Shown here: piece by piece, positions 11,761 through 24,299 of the stretch | How positions within the stretch are numbered: position 1 is the stretch's first letter | Layout of the letters: each line of letters starts with the position of its first letter | NCBI GenBank assembly: GCA_964006375.1 | Contig: OZ023270.1 | Location: 72,506,082-72,570,081 of the forward strand | Reading direction: 5' to 3' | Origin: Tillus elongatus | Taxonomy: Eukaryota; Arthropoda; Insecta; Coleoptera; Cleridae | DNA: 64,000 nt | Made by a program: the position numbers and the translations under genes | The notes under the pieces: generated by a model | Seen by the model: the letters and a program-made list of their open reading frames with translations, nothing else | What the model was told of the DNA's origin: nothing | Databases searched by the model: none

Positions 11761-12494
11761 GAAGCTAAATACTCACCTTGGCAGTCTTAATAGAACAAAA
11801 CTGCTTTCGAAGAGCAATAATATAACAGTAACACAACAAAGAATCTGTGTATTTGACACCAGTTCAAACTGTGGAAAATTTGTGGAGTCGCATCAATAAT
11901 AAGTTGACCATTATTAAAAGTGACATCCAGTTACTTCACAGAGTCGACTTTAATTTTCAACCAAGGGTACAGTTATGTGTGAGAGAAAATGGAAATCATT
12001 TTGAACAATATCTTTAGCGTTTGTTTTTTTATTTATTAGTTTTTAATAGCGTTTGTTAAATTTCAGATATGCTAGTGTTTAATAAAGTCTTCAAGGGACA
12101 ATTTTGTTTTGATCTCAACTATAAAAATCTCAATTTTCTCATAAACGGGTGGTTTGTTGAAAAATTGACAAGGAGAAAAAGATATAAAATATAATTTGCT
12201 ATAAAATTGCTGGACTTTAACTTTTAATTAAGTTAAGGTTTAAAAAATCAAATGATTAAAAGGGTAACCCACCCCTAATTCACCCCTTTTTGAGTTTATA
12301 CCTACTTCAAAGTTTTGTCAAATAACGATGCTGATAAAAGAAAACCATCTACCAAAGTTGGTTGTTCTGTTAGGGCACTGCTGCAATACAGCTGTTTCTA
12401 GTAATTATTTTTTATTATATTTGATTCGCCCGTGATTCCTGATGGTCATCATCCCCCCTTAATCATAGAGTTTCCGGTCAAAGGTTCAGTGGTC

Positions 12495-14612
12495 TCTTCT
12501 CCTGTTGGTAACACTATGCAGAGATCATATAATTTTTGAAAAATGTGATTTTGTCGGATTGTATGCGGAGCTTGGTGGCTTGTGCTGGGATGGTATGGAT
12601 GAGCTTCAGGATGTTGATTCTATGCTTGACTTTTTCTATTTCAGAATTTACGACTTGCTTGATCTGTATGTTCCCATGACTGCTCCAGGAGCATGTAATA
12701 GGTATCCCCCGTGGTTTTCTAATGAAATTAAGGTTAGTATCAAATATAAATATTCATTGTGGTGTAAGTTTAAAATGTCTGGAAATGTGGAGTTTCTACA
12801 TTGATTTAGGGAGCTGAGACAAAAACTTAAGAGAGACATTTATCTTTCTCGAGTAAACTACTTTCAGAGGGCTGAAAGAGAGGTTAGGTCTAATCCTAAA
12901 AAAATCTGGAATTGCACTTCCCGGCGCCATCAAAACTTTTATATTGGGACTTCATCTAACCAGCAACAGGCAGTTGACAGTTTTGCTTCTTATTTTGCAA
13001 GATGTTCTGGATCCACCCCCACCTCATCACCTACAGCCGGCAGCCTGGCTTCAGATGACGTCTCAGTGTTTTTTGTTGATGACTTTACAGATGATGAAAT
13101 TATTACAGATTATTACATTAGATCTGGAACATTCCCCGCGATTTGGAAGCTGTCTGTTTTCCCTGTCTTGTCTTCAAGGCGGGAGATAGTGGTGATCCAT
13201 CAAACTGTCGACCAATAGCCATACTATGTGTCTTCCGTAAGATTTTCGAGGCCTGCCTTTTTCAGCGAATAATGTTTCACATCAAAAACAGACTCTCTAT
13301 TTCTCAGCATGGTTTCATTCCAGGGAGATCGACTGACGAATTCAGTTGATGTTACACAGTTCATTGCGTCCGCTCTTCACAGGTTGATGTTGTGTATACT
13401 GATCTATCTGAGGCCTTCGATTGTCTAAATTATTCTGTTCTAATTGACAGGATAAGGGCTATCGGATTCTCAGAGGGCTTGCTTGGCTTATTTAGATCTT
13501 ACCTGGATGGAAGGAGGCAATTTGTTTAGGTTGGGGGCTTCAAATCTAACACCTATCACATTACTTCAGGAGTGCCGCAGGGTTCCATACTCGGTCTACT
13601 ACTGTTTAATGTATTTATTGACCCAGTTAAACATGTTTTACATGTTCCCTTTTTAATGTATGCAGACAATATTAAGATTTTTGCAAATATTTCGAGTGTT
13701 GATGATTGTTTGTAGCTTCAGAACTCTCTTCAGATGCTTGATGAATGGTGCTGTTAGAGTGGTCTTTCTATGAATGTTTCGAAGTGTTGTATGATGTCCT
13801 TTACTCGAAATAAGCACTCAATTACTTTCAGATACAATATAAGGGGGCTCTCGCTTGATCGCCCCAGGACAGTTGGGGACCTTGGAATTGTTTTTGATGG
13901 TACTCTATCTTTTAAACCACACTATGAGCAGACTGTCAGTTCTGCTTACAAAACTCTTGGGTTTTTGATAAGAAAGAGCAAAAATGTCTCACTGACTGTC
14001 TCCCTGCTCTTTCGTTGTCTGGTTAGGTCCCGACTTGAATATGGCTCAGTTGTGTGGGCTCCTACTTATGAGATACATGTAGCAAGTCTAGAATCTGTGC
14101 AAAGGAAATTTCTAAAATTTCTTAGCTTTTGTGAGGATGGTCAATATCCTTCTATTGGTTTTCCTCAGGAAAGTTTACTTCTTCGCTTTAGTCTGCAGAG
14201 TCTATCGATGGGCAGGCAGTGCAGTTTAGTTATATTTTTATACAAACTGGTTAATTCTGTGTTTATTTGCCCTGATCTGCTTCAGCAACTTAATTTCAAT
14301 GTGCCTTGTGTTGCAGCACGTTTTCCAGGCACATTCTATCTCCCGACTGCTCGTACGCGATTGCTGCGATCGTCTCCAATTTTCCAGATGTGCAATGATT
14401 ACTCTGTACTGCAAGACCGCCTAGATATCTTCTCATGTAATATATCAGAGATAAAAATGTTTTTCAAAGCGATGTAATTTGTGACTCTCTTTCGTGTAAT
14501 TTGTTTGATCATTGTTTGTTATTATATTTTGTGTATCAGCCCATCCTTAATTTGGCTTTTAAGCTGTTAGATGGTGTATGTATAAATAAATAAATAAACA
14601 AATAAATTATTA
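12495..14612 (+). mobile_element. LINE, Jockey/CR1-like, 5'-truncated
   Basis: Starts in the linker before the RT (12505-12804 frame: YPPWFSNEIKVSIKYKYSLW). It passes through KLKRDIYLSRVNYFQRAERE, the RT, and the C-terminal region, ending in an A-rich tail of TAAA units near 14580-14612. Stops and frameshifts occur throughout. It lies in the zinc-finger gene intron in the same orientation as the gene. It is different at protein level from LINE A, C and E. Confidence 0.85.
13143..14477 (+). pseudogene. Reverse transcriptase of Jockey/CR1-like LINE
   Basis: Broken frames give FKAGDSGDPSNCRPIAILCV (RT block with NYRPI), SISQHGFIPGRSTDE, a block A region at 13390-13430 (DLSEAFDCL), GVPQGSILGLLLFNVFID and LMYADNIKIFA, in which the second Asp of YADD is Asn. 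The 13770-14477 ORF (235 aa) is the C-terminal part (SLDRPRTVGDLGIVFDGTLS, RSRLEYGSVVWAP). Loss of the YADD second Asp plus several frameshifts means no activity. Confidence 0.88.
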
Positions 14613-15007
14613 AAGAATCTGTTGAGGTCAACCAACCACGAGCATCAGAGAAGAATGTTTTGAGGTCCCCTACAAGCACACATTCTGTGCCCATTGCGTC
14701 GCGAAATTAAGCAGATATTTACTTTTAATTAAGTTGGTATGAATTCAGAAGTACTTCTGACATACCAAATAGGATAGTGCTGCCAGGATATCATGATGAC
14801 TTAACAATTATAGTTTTGTTGCCAAAAGAATAAGAAAAAAATTAAATTTAAAGATATAAAAATACATCTTTCAGGATTTTAGAAGAAATATTTAGTACTT
14901 TTGTGTGGTGGCAATGTGCTAGAATTTTGAAGGTTATTGCCTCAATAGTTTATTTTTGATAAATGTTTAAGCAATATTTTAAATAATGCCTTTCTTCTTA
15001 CCCACAG

Positions 15008-15586
15008 CAAATCTGACTCAGATCCACTTACGCTTGATCCCTTGGAGGCATCTACACCAAACCAAGTATTATCCTCAAACATTCCAGCAGCATTAGGTGT
15101 TGTATTAATTAAGGCAGAAACAGATACCTCCGATTCAGCAATTGAAGAGCCGAGAAAAGTTCAGGGTGTTAACGAAGGCCAAATTGATGAAAACGGTGAA
15201 ACACCAAAAACACCTGAAGATGTGGAGATCTACTGTCCAGAAGAAGGTTGTGAATATAAAGCTAGTTCTTTCGATGAAATGATTGCCCATAAAAAAGATA
15301 GCCACAGTGTGAGTTTCCTTTGCCAGACTTGCGGCATGAAATTCAGTAGTCTAAATCAACTGAATATTCATACAGAACAGCATAACAAAGATACTCTTAT
15401 GGTGAAATGTTGTTACTGCGACTTCGAGACGTCACAAAAGCATGAACTGAAGGAACATTATGCTATTAGACATTTATTAAGAGAAGAAAATGGAAGAGGA
15501 AATGATGGGACTGATGTTGATATGTCTTCAGATAAAGAAGGTCAAGTGATTGAGATTAATGATGATGATCCAGTGGAACTAAGCAG
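15008..15586 (+). CDS. Multi-C2H2 zinc-finger protein, exon (second visible)
   Basis: Acceptor CTTACCCACAG ends at 15007 and donor AG|GTTAGT starts at 15587. It is 579 nt, phase 2 on both sides, and the joined frame is open throughout. It begins KSDSDPLTLDPLEAS and contains LIKAETDT, which fits the SUMO-attachment consensus (hydrophobic-K-x-E). Three C2H2 fingers follow: CPEEGCEYKASSFDEMIAHK..H, CQTCGMKFSSLNQLNIHTEQH and CCYCDFETSQKHELKEHYAIRH. The exon ends in an acidic patch with QVIEINDDDP, resembling a SUMO-interaction motif. The next intron holds a complete hAT element and an RTE LINE. Confidence 0.88.
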
Positions 15587-15637
15587 GTTAGTGTAAAGTA
15601 GGTTAAGAGTTATACAGAGTGTTTGGTGTATAATAGT

Positions 15638-17959
15638 CAGGGGCGTGCGGTGACATTTCAAATAAGGGAAGCAATTCTTAGAAACTTACCTATTTGTAGT
15701 GTAACTCGATTCTTCTGTCGTTTTTGGAAAATTCGTTAATAATGTCATCATGTAACTGTGGATTCTGGGACATTTCCTGGACGAGTTTATTTTCAACTGA
15801 CAAAATTGAAATTTGGGAAAGTCTTTCCTGTCCTGTTGAATTTCTAACAAAACTCTTGATACGTTTCAATATAGAAAAATTTCGTTCGAAAGGTGCACTA
15901 GTAGCAGGAATTGTTAATACTGTTAATATGAATTTTTCAATTTTGATTGTTTTAAGAAAGTTAAAAGTTCACTCGCGTTAGTTTTTGTGTCAATAACATC
16001 GGGTTCATAAATGACTGTAAGTTCTGATCGTAATAAGGCTTTGTCAAAATAATGTCCATAGTGGTGAAATAATGATCCCTTTAAATCCTCCAAAATTACA
16101 CAATTCAAGAAATGTCAGGTCACTGAGATGATAAAATCTGCAGTTAATTTGCTGCTGAATTTGATCTATAATTTCGTAGAAAATGCGGCGGTAAGAAGTT
16201 TGCAGGTCTCCCACATTATCAGTGTGCACACCCTTTCTTCGTGGCTCCACTTCTCCTAATTCAATTGTTTTTTCCCAGAACTCATCAAATTCATTCCATT
16301 ATATTGGATTTAAATTCACTATTTTTTTTCAGGCAAAAACCAATGTAATTTATTTTACATTGCAATATGTTATATACATTATCTGAAAGCGGAAATATTT
16401 CCGAAAGTATATTAAGTAAAAAATTAAAATTAAAGTCTCCTTTCAAACCATCTAAAAATCCTCTAGAACTATTTATTGTTTCTGCGTCCCAATTTTTGTT
16501 ATTTTCCATTCTGTTTTCAAAAAGTTAAATTAACGATTCACGGTGTTCAAATATAGTTAACACAAATCTGCCGTTGTAGTTCCATCGGGTTGCAGCTACT
16601 TTGGGTAAACGTTTTTTAACAATTGAGTCTAAGGCTTGTGTGTGCTTCATAGATTTAGAAAAAAAGCAGCCATTTAACACTTTACATTCTTTAATATGAT
16701 TTACAGATTGGGATAAAATTAAATTTAATTTATGAGCACAACAGTGTACAAATAGAGCAATGGAGAACGTTTCCCGCACTTTAGCTTAAAGACCTCCTAA
16801 ATATCCGGCCATAACAGCAGCCCCATCATAGCTTTGGGCATTTAATTTATTATCAGCCTCCTCAATATCTTTCATAATATTAAGCACAATTTTATATAGA
16901 GCGTTTGCGGTACAACCTTCCGTCACATTTTTAAAGCCTAAAAATCTTTCTTGTACACTCCCATCCATTTTTACGTAGCGTATTACTACAGATAGTTTGC
17001 TTAAATTAGTTACATCGGTTGTTTCATCTAGAACAATAGCAATGAAACGAATCTGTTTAATTTCAGATTTAATTCTGTTCAAAATAATAGTGGTAGCAGC
17101 CGAAATTAAGTCATTCTGAATGCGATTTTATGTCCCGCGAAAAACGTTAGACTGTTCCAAGTGATTTTTTAAACAAATTTCGTATTTAAGACCACAAGAC
17201 CAACAAAACAGTTTATTCCTGTTTTCACAACCCGTTAACCATTCATATTGTTTATAAGTTTTTTCCGCGTTGAAATGTCAAATAGGTACATGTTTTAATT
17301 CTTGTATTTAAGTTTTTTTAGAGTAGGTTTCGGCCTACCTTTATTAATAATAGCAAGTTTTTCAGCAAACTGTAAAGCTGAAATCCTTTAGTTATCAAAA
17401 AACACACAATACAGTTACAGTTATTATTACCACTTGTTTGTAAAGTTTGTAAATCCCCACCCCCACCGTCACCGCTGTTAAAAGCTGATCTAATTGCAGC
17501 CATATTAATAATCATAAAATGCCAATGTATTTAACTTAGTCGACTTCTTATATCTACGAAATAATCAGCCACATTCACGTTGTACTCGCATCGGGTCTTC
17601 GTAGTACAACACGTTCTAAAAACAAGTGTACATCGCGTCGAGCTGGGGTTTCTTTTATAAAGTTGCCTGCTGACTATGTGTATTTAACTGAAGTCATTGC
17701 ATCCACTCCTAGTATCAGATCAGGTTTATGCGGTGCATTTACTGGGACGACGTCATTGCTAGGAGCGTATATACAAATACAGTATGATGCATAATAAATA
17801 ATTATGTGTGTGAGCTTGCGAAAAAAAAATTTAATAATTAAATTAGTTTCAGAATTTGAAATTTAATATTTAAAATACAAAAGGGATTTAAAATAATGCG
17901 GTTTAGGTATGTAGTCGTTATTTTATGCTTCCCTTGCTTCCATGGACCGCACGCCACTA
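15638..17959 (-). mobile_element. hAT transposon with intact ends and 8-bp TSD
   Basis: Terminal inverted repeats CAGGGGCGTGCGGT (15638) and, read on the other strand from 17959, TAGTGGCGTGCGGT; both then contain AAGGGAAGCA. Flanking 8-bp duplications are identical: ATAATAGT at 15630-15637 and at 17960-17967. Length is 2322 bp. It lies in an intron of the zinc-finger gene, in antisense orientation. The encoded transposase is recognisable over almost its whole length but broken. Confidence 0.93.
15724..17515 (-). pseudogene. hAT transposase (ZMYM1/TTF-finger type), broken
   Basis: From the 5' side: near 17280-17200 WLTGCENRNKLFCWSC, the TTF-type zinc finger. In 16786-17082, IRFIAIVLDETTDVTNLSKL (first catalytic Asp in LDETTD) and AQSYDGAAVMAGYLGGL (the second Asp region). 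In 16525-16779, ALFVHCCAHKLNLILSQSVN (the C..H motif of hAT). Near 15900-15780, TSAPFERNFSILKRIKS then STGQERLSQISILSVENKLV, the C-terminal dimerisation region. Stops and frameshifts between these pieces show that it is inactive. Confidence 0.88.
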
Positions 17960-18430
17960 ATAATAGTGTATCTTATCCAAAGGTAGATTTGCGAAGTCAA
18001 AGAAAAAGTTAAAAAAAATTCCCACTTTTGTTCTTTACCCAGAAGCAAAATGTAAATTTTGAAATTTCTAACATTTACTCTCTGAGAATCTGATATCCTG
18101 AATTAATTTAAAAAAATACACATATAGGTACACACTGCAGGTCACCATTTACCCTCCTTTCCAATAAATAATAATTTATTTACTGATAAGGTACAGTCTA
18201 ATTTTTTAAAACAAATAACAATATTAAGGGTGGCATTTAGTATAGGAAAATGCAGCCTCCTTAAATTGTAATTATTTCGAGAAATAGTAGGTCTACTGGA
18301 GCAATTTAAAAAGCTGCATAATCTAGACAAACCACAAATGGTGATGAATGTTCGCAAATTTCAAAACATATTTTTGGCATTAGTTATAATTAATTGAAAT
18401 TCACTCAAATATTCCAATGATTTGGATGAG

Positions 18431-18571
<141 letters not shown>

Positions 18572-18689
18572 ATGTGCTAAAAGAGGTGACTGACTATTCA
18601 TTACCTGCAGGAACATGTAAAGATTTGATTTCAATCAAATCTAAATATGTAACTCTTCTAGTTTTTCTTAAATTTACTCTTTTTATTAA

Positions 18690-20656
18690 ATGTTCAATAA
18701 TAAGAAGCCCAAAGTCGGCACTGCTCAACAAATCAAAGGGGAAAAAAACTAAGCAGGGAGACCAAACTGCTCATAGAAAAAAGAAGGGATATGAGGTCAA
18801 AGAGCTATGCGTCTGAAGAAGAATTAAGAGAAATAAATAAACAAATTTCAAAAGGCATCCGACGTGACGTAAGAGCTTTTAGACACAACCAAATCAAAGA
18901 TACCATAGAGAACAACAAGGGTATGAAAGTTCTACGTAGATAGCTTGACAATGCAAAGAGACAAATATTAAAACTTAAAAATGCACAAGGGCACACATCA
19001 ACGAACAGGAAAGATATTCTAAATATAGTGGAAGACTTTTATGGAATGCTATATAAAAGCCAAAGTGATACAAGTCTACATCCAGAATCTGACATACTAA
19101 CCCGTAAGAAGGGTGTGATTAACCAAAGCTCGGAAATACTGATGGAAATATCACTAGATGAGATTAAACTAGCCCTGAAAAAGATGAAAAATCAAAAATC
19201 GCCCGGAGAAGACTACGTCGTTTCCGATGCGATAAAGATTGGTGGTCCTTGCTTGCTCCAAAAAATCAAATCTCTTTTCAACCTTTGTCTTTTCAATAGT
19301 ACGATACCAGAAAAGTAGAACAACACCATCGTAATACTGATCCACAAGAAAGGAGACACCTCGAACCTAGAAAATTACAGGCCGATAAGTCTGCTTAGCC
19401 ACCTCTACAAATTATTTACTAGAATAATTACCACACGACTTGAAAAGAAGTTAGACTTTATCCAGCCAGTAGAACAGGCCGGTTTTCGAAGTGGGTTTGG
19501 AACCAATGATCATCTTCAAAGCGTTAAAACAGTGATTGAAAAGACCATCGAATATGGCAGACCACTTGTCCTGCTTTTGTGGACTTGCATAAGGCTTTCG
19601 ACACTGTGGAGCTGGACGCAGTGCTGCAGTCCCTAGAAGCATGCCGTATTGACTATCGCTACACCAAACTAATTTACAATATATATAAAAATGCTACTCT
19701 TGTGGTAAAACTATATGAAAACATAAAGCCTATAAAAATTGGGAGAGGAGTACGCCAGGGAGATACGATGTCTCCAAAACTGTTTATCACCGTCCTGGAA
19801 TATGTGTTTAAGAAGCTAGATTGGGACCAGAAAGGTCTAAGAATAGACGGCCAAAGTCTGTCAAACTTACGGTTCGCAGACGACATTGTCTTACTGGCTG
19901 ACAACTTGGAAGATATTAGAGTGATGCTACAGGAACTTCAGTAGGCCTGTGCAACAGTAGGCCTAAAAATGAACATCGGAAAAACAAAATTTATGACAAA
20001 CCTCGTCCCTAGCACCTAGCACAACCTAATTATTGAAAACTCTGAGGTGGAATGGGTAGATAAATACACATATTTGGGCCACGAGATAAGCATATCCAAA
20101 GCCAACCAAATATGCGAGATAAACAGAAGAGTTGTAATCTCCTGGGCGGCTTACGGCAAACTTGGAGACATTTTCAGAGGCGACCTTCCAATATGCTTGA
20201 AAAGAAAAGTTTTCGACCAATGTGTTCTACCGGTTATGACATACGGTGCCGAAACACTAACCCTTACCAATGCTTCTGCTAAGAAACTAAAAGTAGCACA
20301 GCGCAAAATGGAGAGGTCGATGCTTGGCGTTTTGTTACGTGACTACATTAGAAATGAAGAATTACACGAAAGAACAGGAGTGACAGATGTGGTCGTACAT
20401 GTGGCAAAACTGAAAAGGAAGTGGACGGGACATGTGGCTCGCATGCAAGATGACAGGTGGACAAAACGATTACTTGAATGGGGACACAGATCCGATTAAA
20501 AGGACAAAGGAAGACCACCAACTCGCTGGACAGACGACATTACAAAAATTACAACAAACTGGATTCGTAGCGCTCAAGACAGAAAAGAATGGACTCAACT
20601 AGGGGAGGCCTATGTCCAGCAGTGGACGCAGAGGGCTGATTGATGATGATGATGAT
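18690..20656 (+). mobile_element. RTE-clade LINE, 5'-truncated
   Basis: Begins after the endonuclease, runs through the RT and the typical RTE C-terminal region (GHVARMQDDRWTKRLLEWG, then W..RSAQDRKEWTQL), and ends GTCCAGCAGTGGACGCAGAG followed by GCTGATTGATGATGATGATGAT, the usual RTE 3' terminus with TGA/GAT repeats. Sense orientation in the zinc-finger gene intron. In-frame stops are present. Confidence 0.93.
18790..20499 (+). pseudogene. RTE reverse transcriptase, broken
   Basis: Pieces in order: EISKGIRRDVRAFRHNQIKD linker; EEIKLALKKMKNQKSPGEDY-like block (19028-19318); then after a stop LIHKKGDTSNLENYRPISLL and EQAGFRSGFGTNDHLQSV; a frameshift near 19575; then DLHKAFDTVELDAVLQSLEA (block A Asp), GVRQGDTMSPKLF, LRFADDIVLLADN (FADD catalytic motif) and the C-terminal half to 20499. 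Catalytic residues are retained but at least three stop or frame breaks are present. Confidence 0.92.
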
Positions 20657-20659
20657 GCT

Positions 20660-21060
20660 AAGTTTGCTACGACTGCCTCAGGCAAATTCAGTCAAACTCT
20701 AGCTATTAATTTCACTGTGCTGTGGGATGACAACTTTGGCAATTGTATACAAGATAGCGTCAGCATCTGATACAACTCATTAACTATATGTATTACCTTA
20801 GAAATAAGCAGTGTTGTCAGTATTATAAAGAAATCAACATCAAACGAGGTTGTAGCATTCTATTTGAGCAATGTGAATGTCAGCACGTTCCTTTTTCAGA
20901 GGGGGCGTAAAGCCGTCGGTCTCGTGTCAATGCGATGGTGGGTACGTTAGGTATCTTCCTTATATAAAGACAGGGATTGGGGAAAATGTTCAGGATAGTG
21001 AGGTGAAACTGCTCCCTGGGGTCGGTGATTGGCCATAGTCACGGAAATAGACAGGCATTA
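20660..21060. other. Intron stretch without recognised feature
   Basis: No gene or repeat family recognised. It is GC-richer around 20900-21040 than its neighbours. Confidence 0.35.
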
Positions 21061-21067
21061 AAAAAAA

Positions 21068-21090
21068 ACACACACACACACACACACACA
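21068..21090. repeat. (CA)n microsatellite
   Basis: Short CA dinucleotide run following an A8 tract. Confidence 0.95.
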
Positions 21091-21288
21091 TTGCACATTT
21101 TTATTTTAGCTAAATAGCGACTACCCTCTCGGATTTCGCTTGGAACTTTTAGGTAACCCTTGTTTGAGTACAGCATAGTAAAATTCTTAAGATACATTTT
21201 TAGTTCCTTTATAAGATATTCCAGAATGATAGAAAGTCGACCGCTTGAGAAGGTGTAGTTCGAACTAGGTGTTTGCAAGAAAAGAAGT

Positions 21289-21605
21289 TCGGCACGCAGC
21301 AAGTGCATTATGGTAACGATTTTTCATTAAATGCTTCGAATTTGAATAGCTTAATTTGCTATTACCCTATAAGATGTGTTGCCCAGGAAACCAATTTTTT
21401 CGGGAACTTTTTAACTTTATTTTCGGAAAATTGTTGTATATTTTCAAAGAATAAAGTATGAAATATAGTACGCTGTTTCTACTACCTATATATGTTATAC
21501 TGGTAACCAAATTTCATGCCTGCTTTCTTAAAAAAAAAGACATATTTGCTATTAAAAACATTTTAATGAAAATTCACTACAATAACGCACTTGTTGCGTC
21601 CAGAT
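21289..21605. mobile_element. MITE with GACGCAGCAAGTGCG termini, copy 1
   Basis: Left end TCGGCACGCAGCAAGTGCAT at 21289 and right end, on the opposite strand, TGGACGCAACAAGTGCGTTA ending near 21604. The inverted similarity runs about 45 bp on each side (through ATTTTCATTAAATG). Length about 317 bp, no coding. The same termini occur at 53915/54232 and 63155. Flanking duplication unclear. Confidence 0.75.
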
Positions 21606-21609
21606 TTTT

Positions 21610-22140
21610 TTTTTAGAATTCTTTCTGTCAACTTGTAGACCATTGCTATACCCCACATTTGTAAAATAATCATTTAACTTATTTGCCATTTTATTATCAT
21701 TAGATATTTTCTCACCATCAATTTCTAAATAATCTTTTTTTTTTATCGTTTGTTTATTGGCTATAGCCTACTTTATAATTTGCTATACTTTTATTTTATA
21801 ACCAACTGCATATTGTAGTTTGTTTTGAACAAATGACTTTTTCAAGTTTCTCTTTAAGTTATTGCAGGTATTTTTAATTTATTTAAACTCCTCTGTTCTA
21901 TTTGGGTTTTTTTTTAATCTAACATATAACTTATCCCTCCTTTAGAAATGAAATAAGCTGGTTATTTATCCAATTATTATTTTTTGTAGTTATAACTTTT
22001 TTCACAGTAGTTAAATCTTTTTTTTCCTGCATAATCTCGAAATCTCTATTAAGTTGGAAAAGTAAAAAATGTTAGTCTGAGATACTGATAATTAGTTATC
22101 TGCCATACACATCCAAGCATATTATCTTTTTTTATTATTT
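21610..22140. other. Intron stretch, T-rich, no feature
   Basis: Poly-T tracts and low-complexity AT-rich sequence before the next exon. Nothing else seen. Confidence 0.4.
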
Positions 22141-22144
22141 TTAG

Positions 22145-22348
22145 TAAAGAAGACACGAGTTTTGCCTGTAAAATATGCCTTTTTTCAACAACAGATAAAA
22201 CACAAATGAATGAACATATGGAGGCACATACAAACAATCCTTTTATTTGCATCAAGTGTGATGTCAGTTTCTCTGAAAGATCCGAATTGGTGAAACATTT
22301 GGTTTCACATAGCCACCAAGAAGATGTTGTTGATGATAATGTTGATGG
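22145..22348 (+). CDS. Multi-C2H2 zinc-finger protein, exon (third visible)
   Basis: A small exon found by extending the frame: acceptor TTATTTTTAG ends at 22144 and donor GG|GTAAGT starts at 22349. It is 204 nt, phase 2 on both sides. It encodes KEDTSFACKICLFSTTDKTQ and MNEHMEAH (finger 1), then FICIKCDVSFSERSELVKHL with VSH (finger 2), and ends in an acidic VVDDNVDG. Both fingers keep all Cys and His. The frame closes with the preceding AG (Ser codon AG+T) and the following exon (Gly codon GG+T). Being symmetric, it could be skipped without a frameshift. Confidence 0.85.
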
Positions 22349-22349
22349 G

Positions 22350-24170
22350 TAAGTAGTTTTTGTTTCTTGTAATGTTAATTTTAATGCTGTCTTAGGATAT
22401 AGCGGTTGGTACCATTCTGTTAATTGCATGTACTTTCACTTTATAAATCTTTCAATTTATAGCACCTACAGGAACAGACCTACTGTATTTTCTCAATGTT
22501 TCTGTTTAAGATAATACATTTTGTCTTTGACTGTAAAATGTTGCTTGGGCAATTCAACTTTAATGTGTTCAGTATGTAAATATGAGTGTTGTAATGTATA
22601 ATAAGTATTGATGAATTATGCCAATGATACCAATTTGCTGGTACACAAGGACCTATTTCCTGAATTTGCGTTAATGGCAGGCAATCTCATTGTAGAGGTA
22701 CGGAATTGGTTGTCTACAATAAAAATAAAACAAGTGTAACATACAGATGTAGAGACTTGATTTCTGATTTCAAAAGTGCTTGGTTCTTCTCTGCAACCGG
22801 ATTCGCTTTTTACATCATTGCCAGGCAGGAGACAATTAAATTTATACATATTCATGACAATTATATCTAAAAATCGGTTTGCTACATAATACAACATGTG
22901 AAGGCAGCATTATGCCAGTAGTACACATTATCACTAGACATGCACCCAAGAGTCTCCGGCAAATGCTGACAGACTACAGCCGTCATCTGCAACATCTACC
23001 TGCATTGTTTTTGGGGTAGACCATGGTCTTATAATACCATTTGGACAGGCCACGATAAACTCTTCAGCCATATTCGTCCATATGCTGGAAGAACATTCCA
23101 TTCATAGTCTTGTCAATATGCTGCCCCATTTTTGTATGGCATCTGTAATTTTAGCTCTTAAAGTCGGAACGTCAAGCTCAGTGACCAAAGGGCGATCACC
23201 TTGCCTTCTTCCTGACCTGTCTTTCAAGCATAATGACCTGCTAATTTGTTTGCGGCCTTAAAGGGAAATGCTGATGTTCCTATGACTTTGTGAATCTTAA
23301 CAAGTTGCAGAAAGGGATCCGAGCTTTTGATGAACCTGCGGCTTATCTCCAGGATCTCTTTGCCATATACCACTCCAAGCTTAGTGATCTTCTACTTCCC
23401 AGATGTCTTGGGAGGTATAATCGAGGAATGGATGACCTCGAGTGGTGCAAGCTTCTATGTTTGCGGGGCATCCATATCTAGTTGGCATAACTCTAACCTT
23501 CATTTTATCACTCCAAAGGTGAACTAACGACTAGAATGGCAAGTATGTTTGCTTGACACCCAGGTACATATAAGACTCTATGATACCTAGATGTTTTATG
23601 TTGCTTCTGTCAATGAGGGTCTGTCATTTGCTTACTGAAATGCCCAAGTGGTGATTCCACTGCCTGCAACAACAGCGTACGAAATCCTAGTAAAAATCTT
23701 GTAGCAAGTTTTCTGGCATGTTATTATTATTTATTATGTAGTTACCTCAGCCTTTTAGATTTATTGTGATGCTCCTAGCTGATTCCCTATTAACATCCTG
23801 TCCAGCTTTGCCTTCTCTTTCAGATTTCATAGCCTCGGTATAGGGTCCTTTGTGTAGCTTTAAATCGGTTGTTTTTCTGCAAGTGACAAAAATTCCAATC
23901 TCGTTAAGCCTTACTTTAATGTGTAGCACCTGAAGTCCTGTCTTTCCCTTGACAGAATCTGCCAGATTTATTTGATTCATATGTTTGTTGAGCCGGCAGT
24001 GTACTGTTGATGAGCCTACTATTATTTCGATGACATTTCTGTTCCTGTCTTGTAGATCCATTGTAAATTTTGGCAAACGTTCTTTTATGAACTCTTCAAC
24101 TTGTCTATGTTAAAGGGAAGTTTTTCCTCACTTTGATGTTTTGTTTCTAGTTCGTTAATTTATGAAGATT
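22350..24170. other. Intron stretch without recognised family
   Basis: Contains several open frames of 60-110 codons (for example 23747-24076 on the - strand and 22616-22897 on the - strand) that show no motif I can assign. It may be an old unclassified transposon. No terminal repeats seen. Confidence 0.3.
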
Positions 24171-24299
24171 TGACCTTGCTAGGCCACTAACAGTTTAGGA
24201 CCTATTAGGGACCTGAATGGGTCATCTTTAGCTAGTTCTTGTCCTTATCGTTCTCTTTATGATCCTTATGTGCTGGAGCCTATGGAATTTGTTTTCACT

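Noticed and set aside
23100..23230. Possible transposase tail on the - strand (DVPTLRAKITDAIQ)
   Set aside because: Resembles IS630-type C termini only loosely and no catalytic blocks are nearby.
23747..24076. 109-codon - strand ORF considered as a retrotransposon (Copia-like) fragment
   Set aside because: No protease, integrase or zinc-knuckle motif could be identified; similarity was too vague to report.
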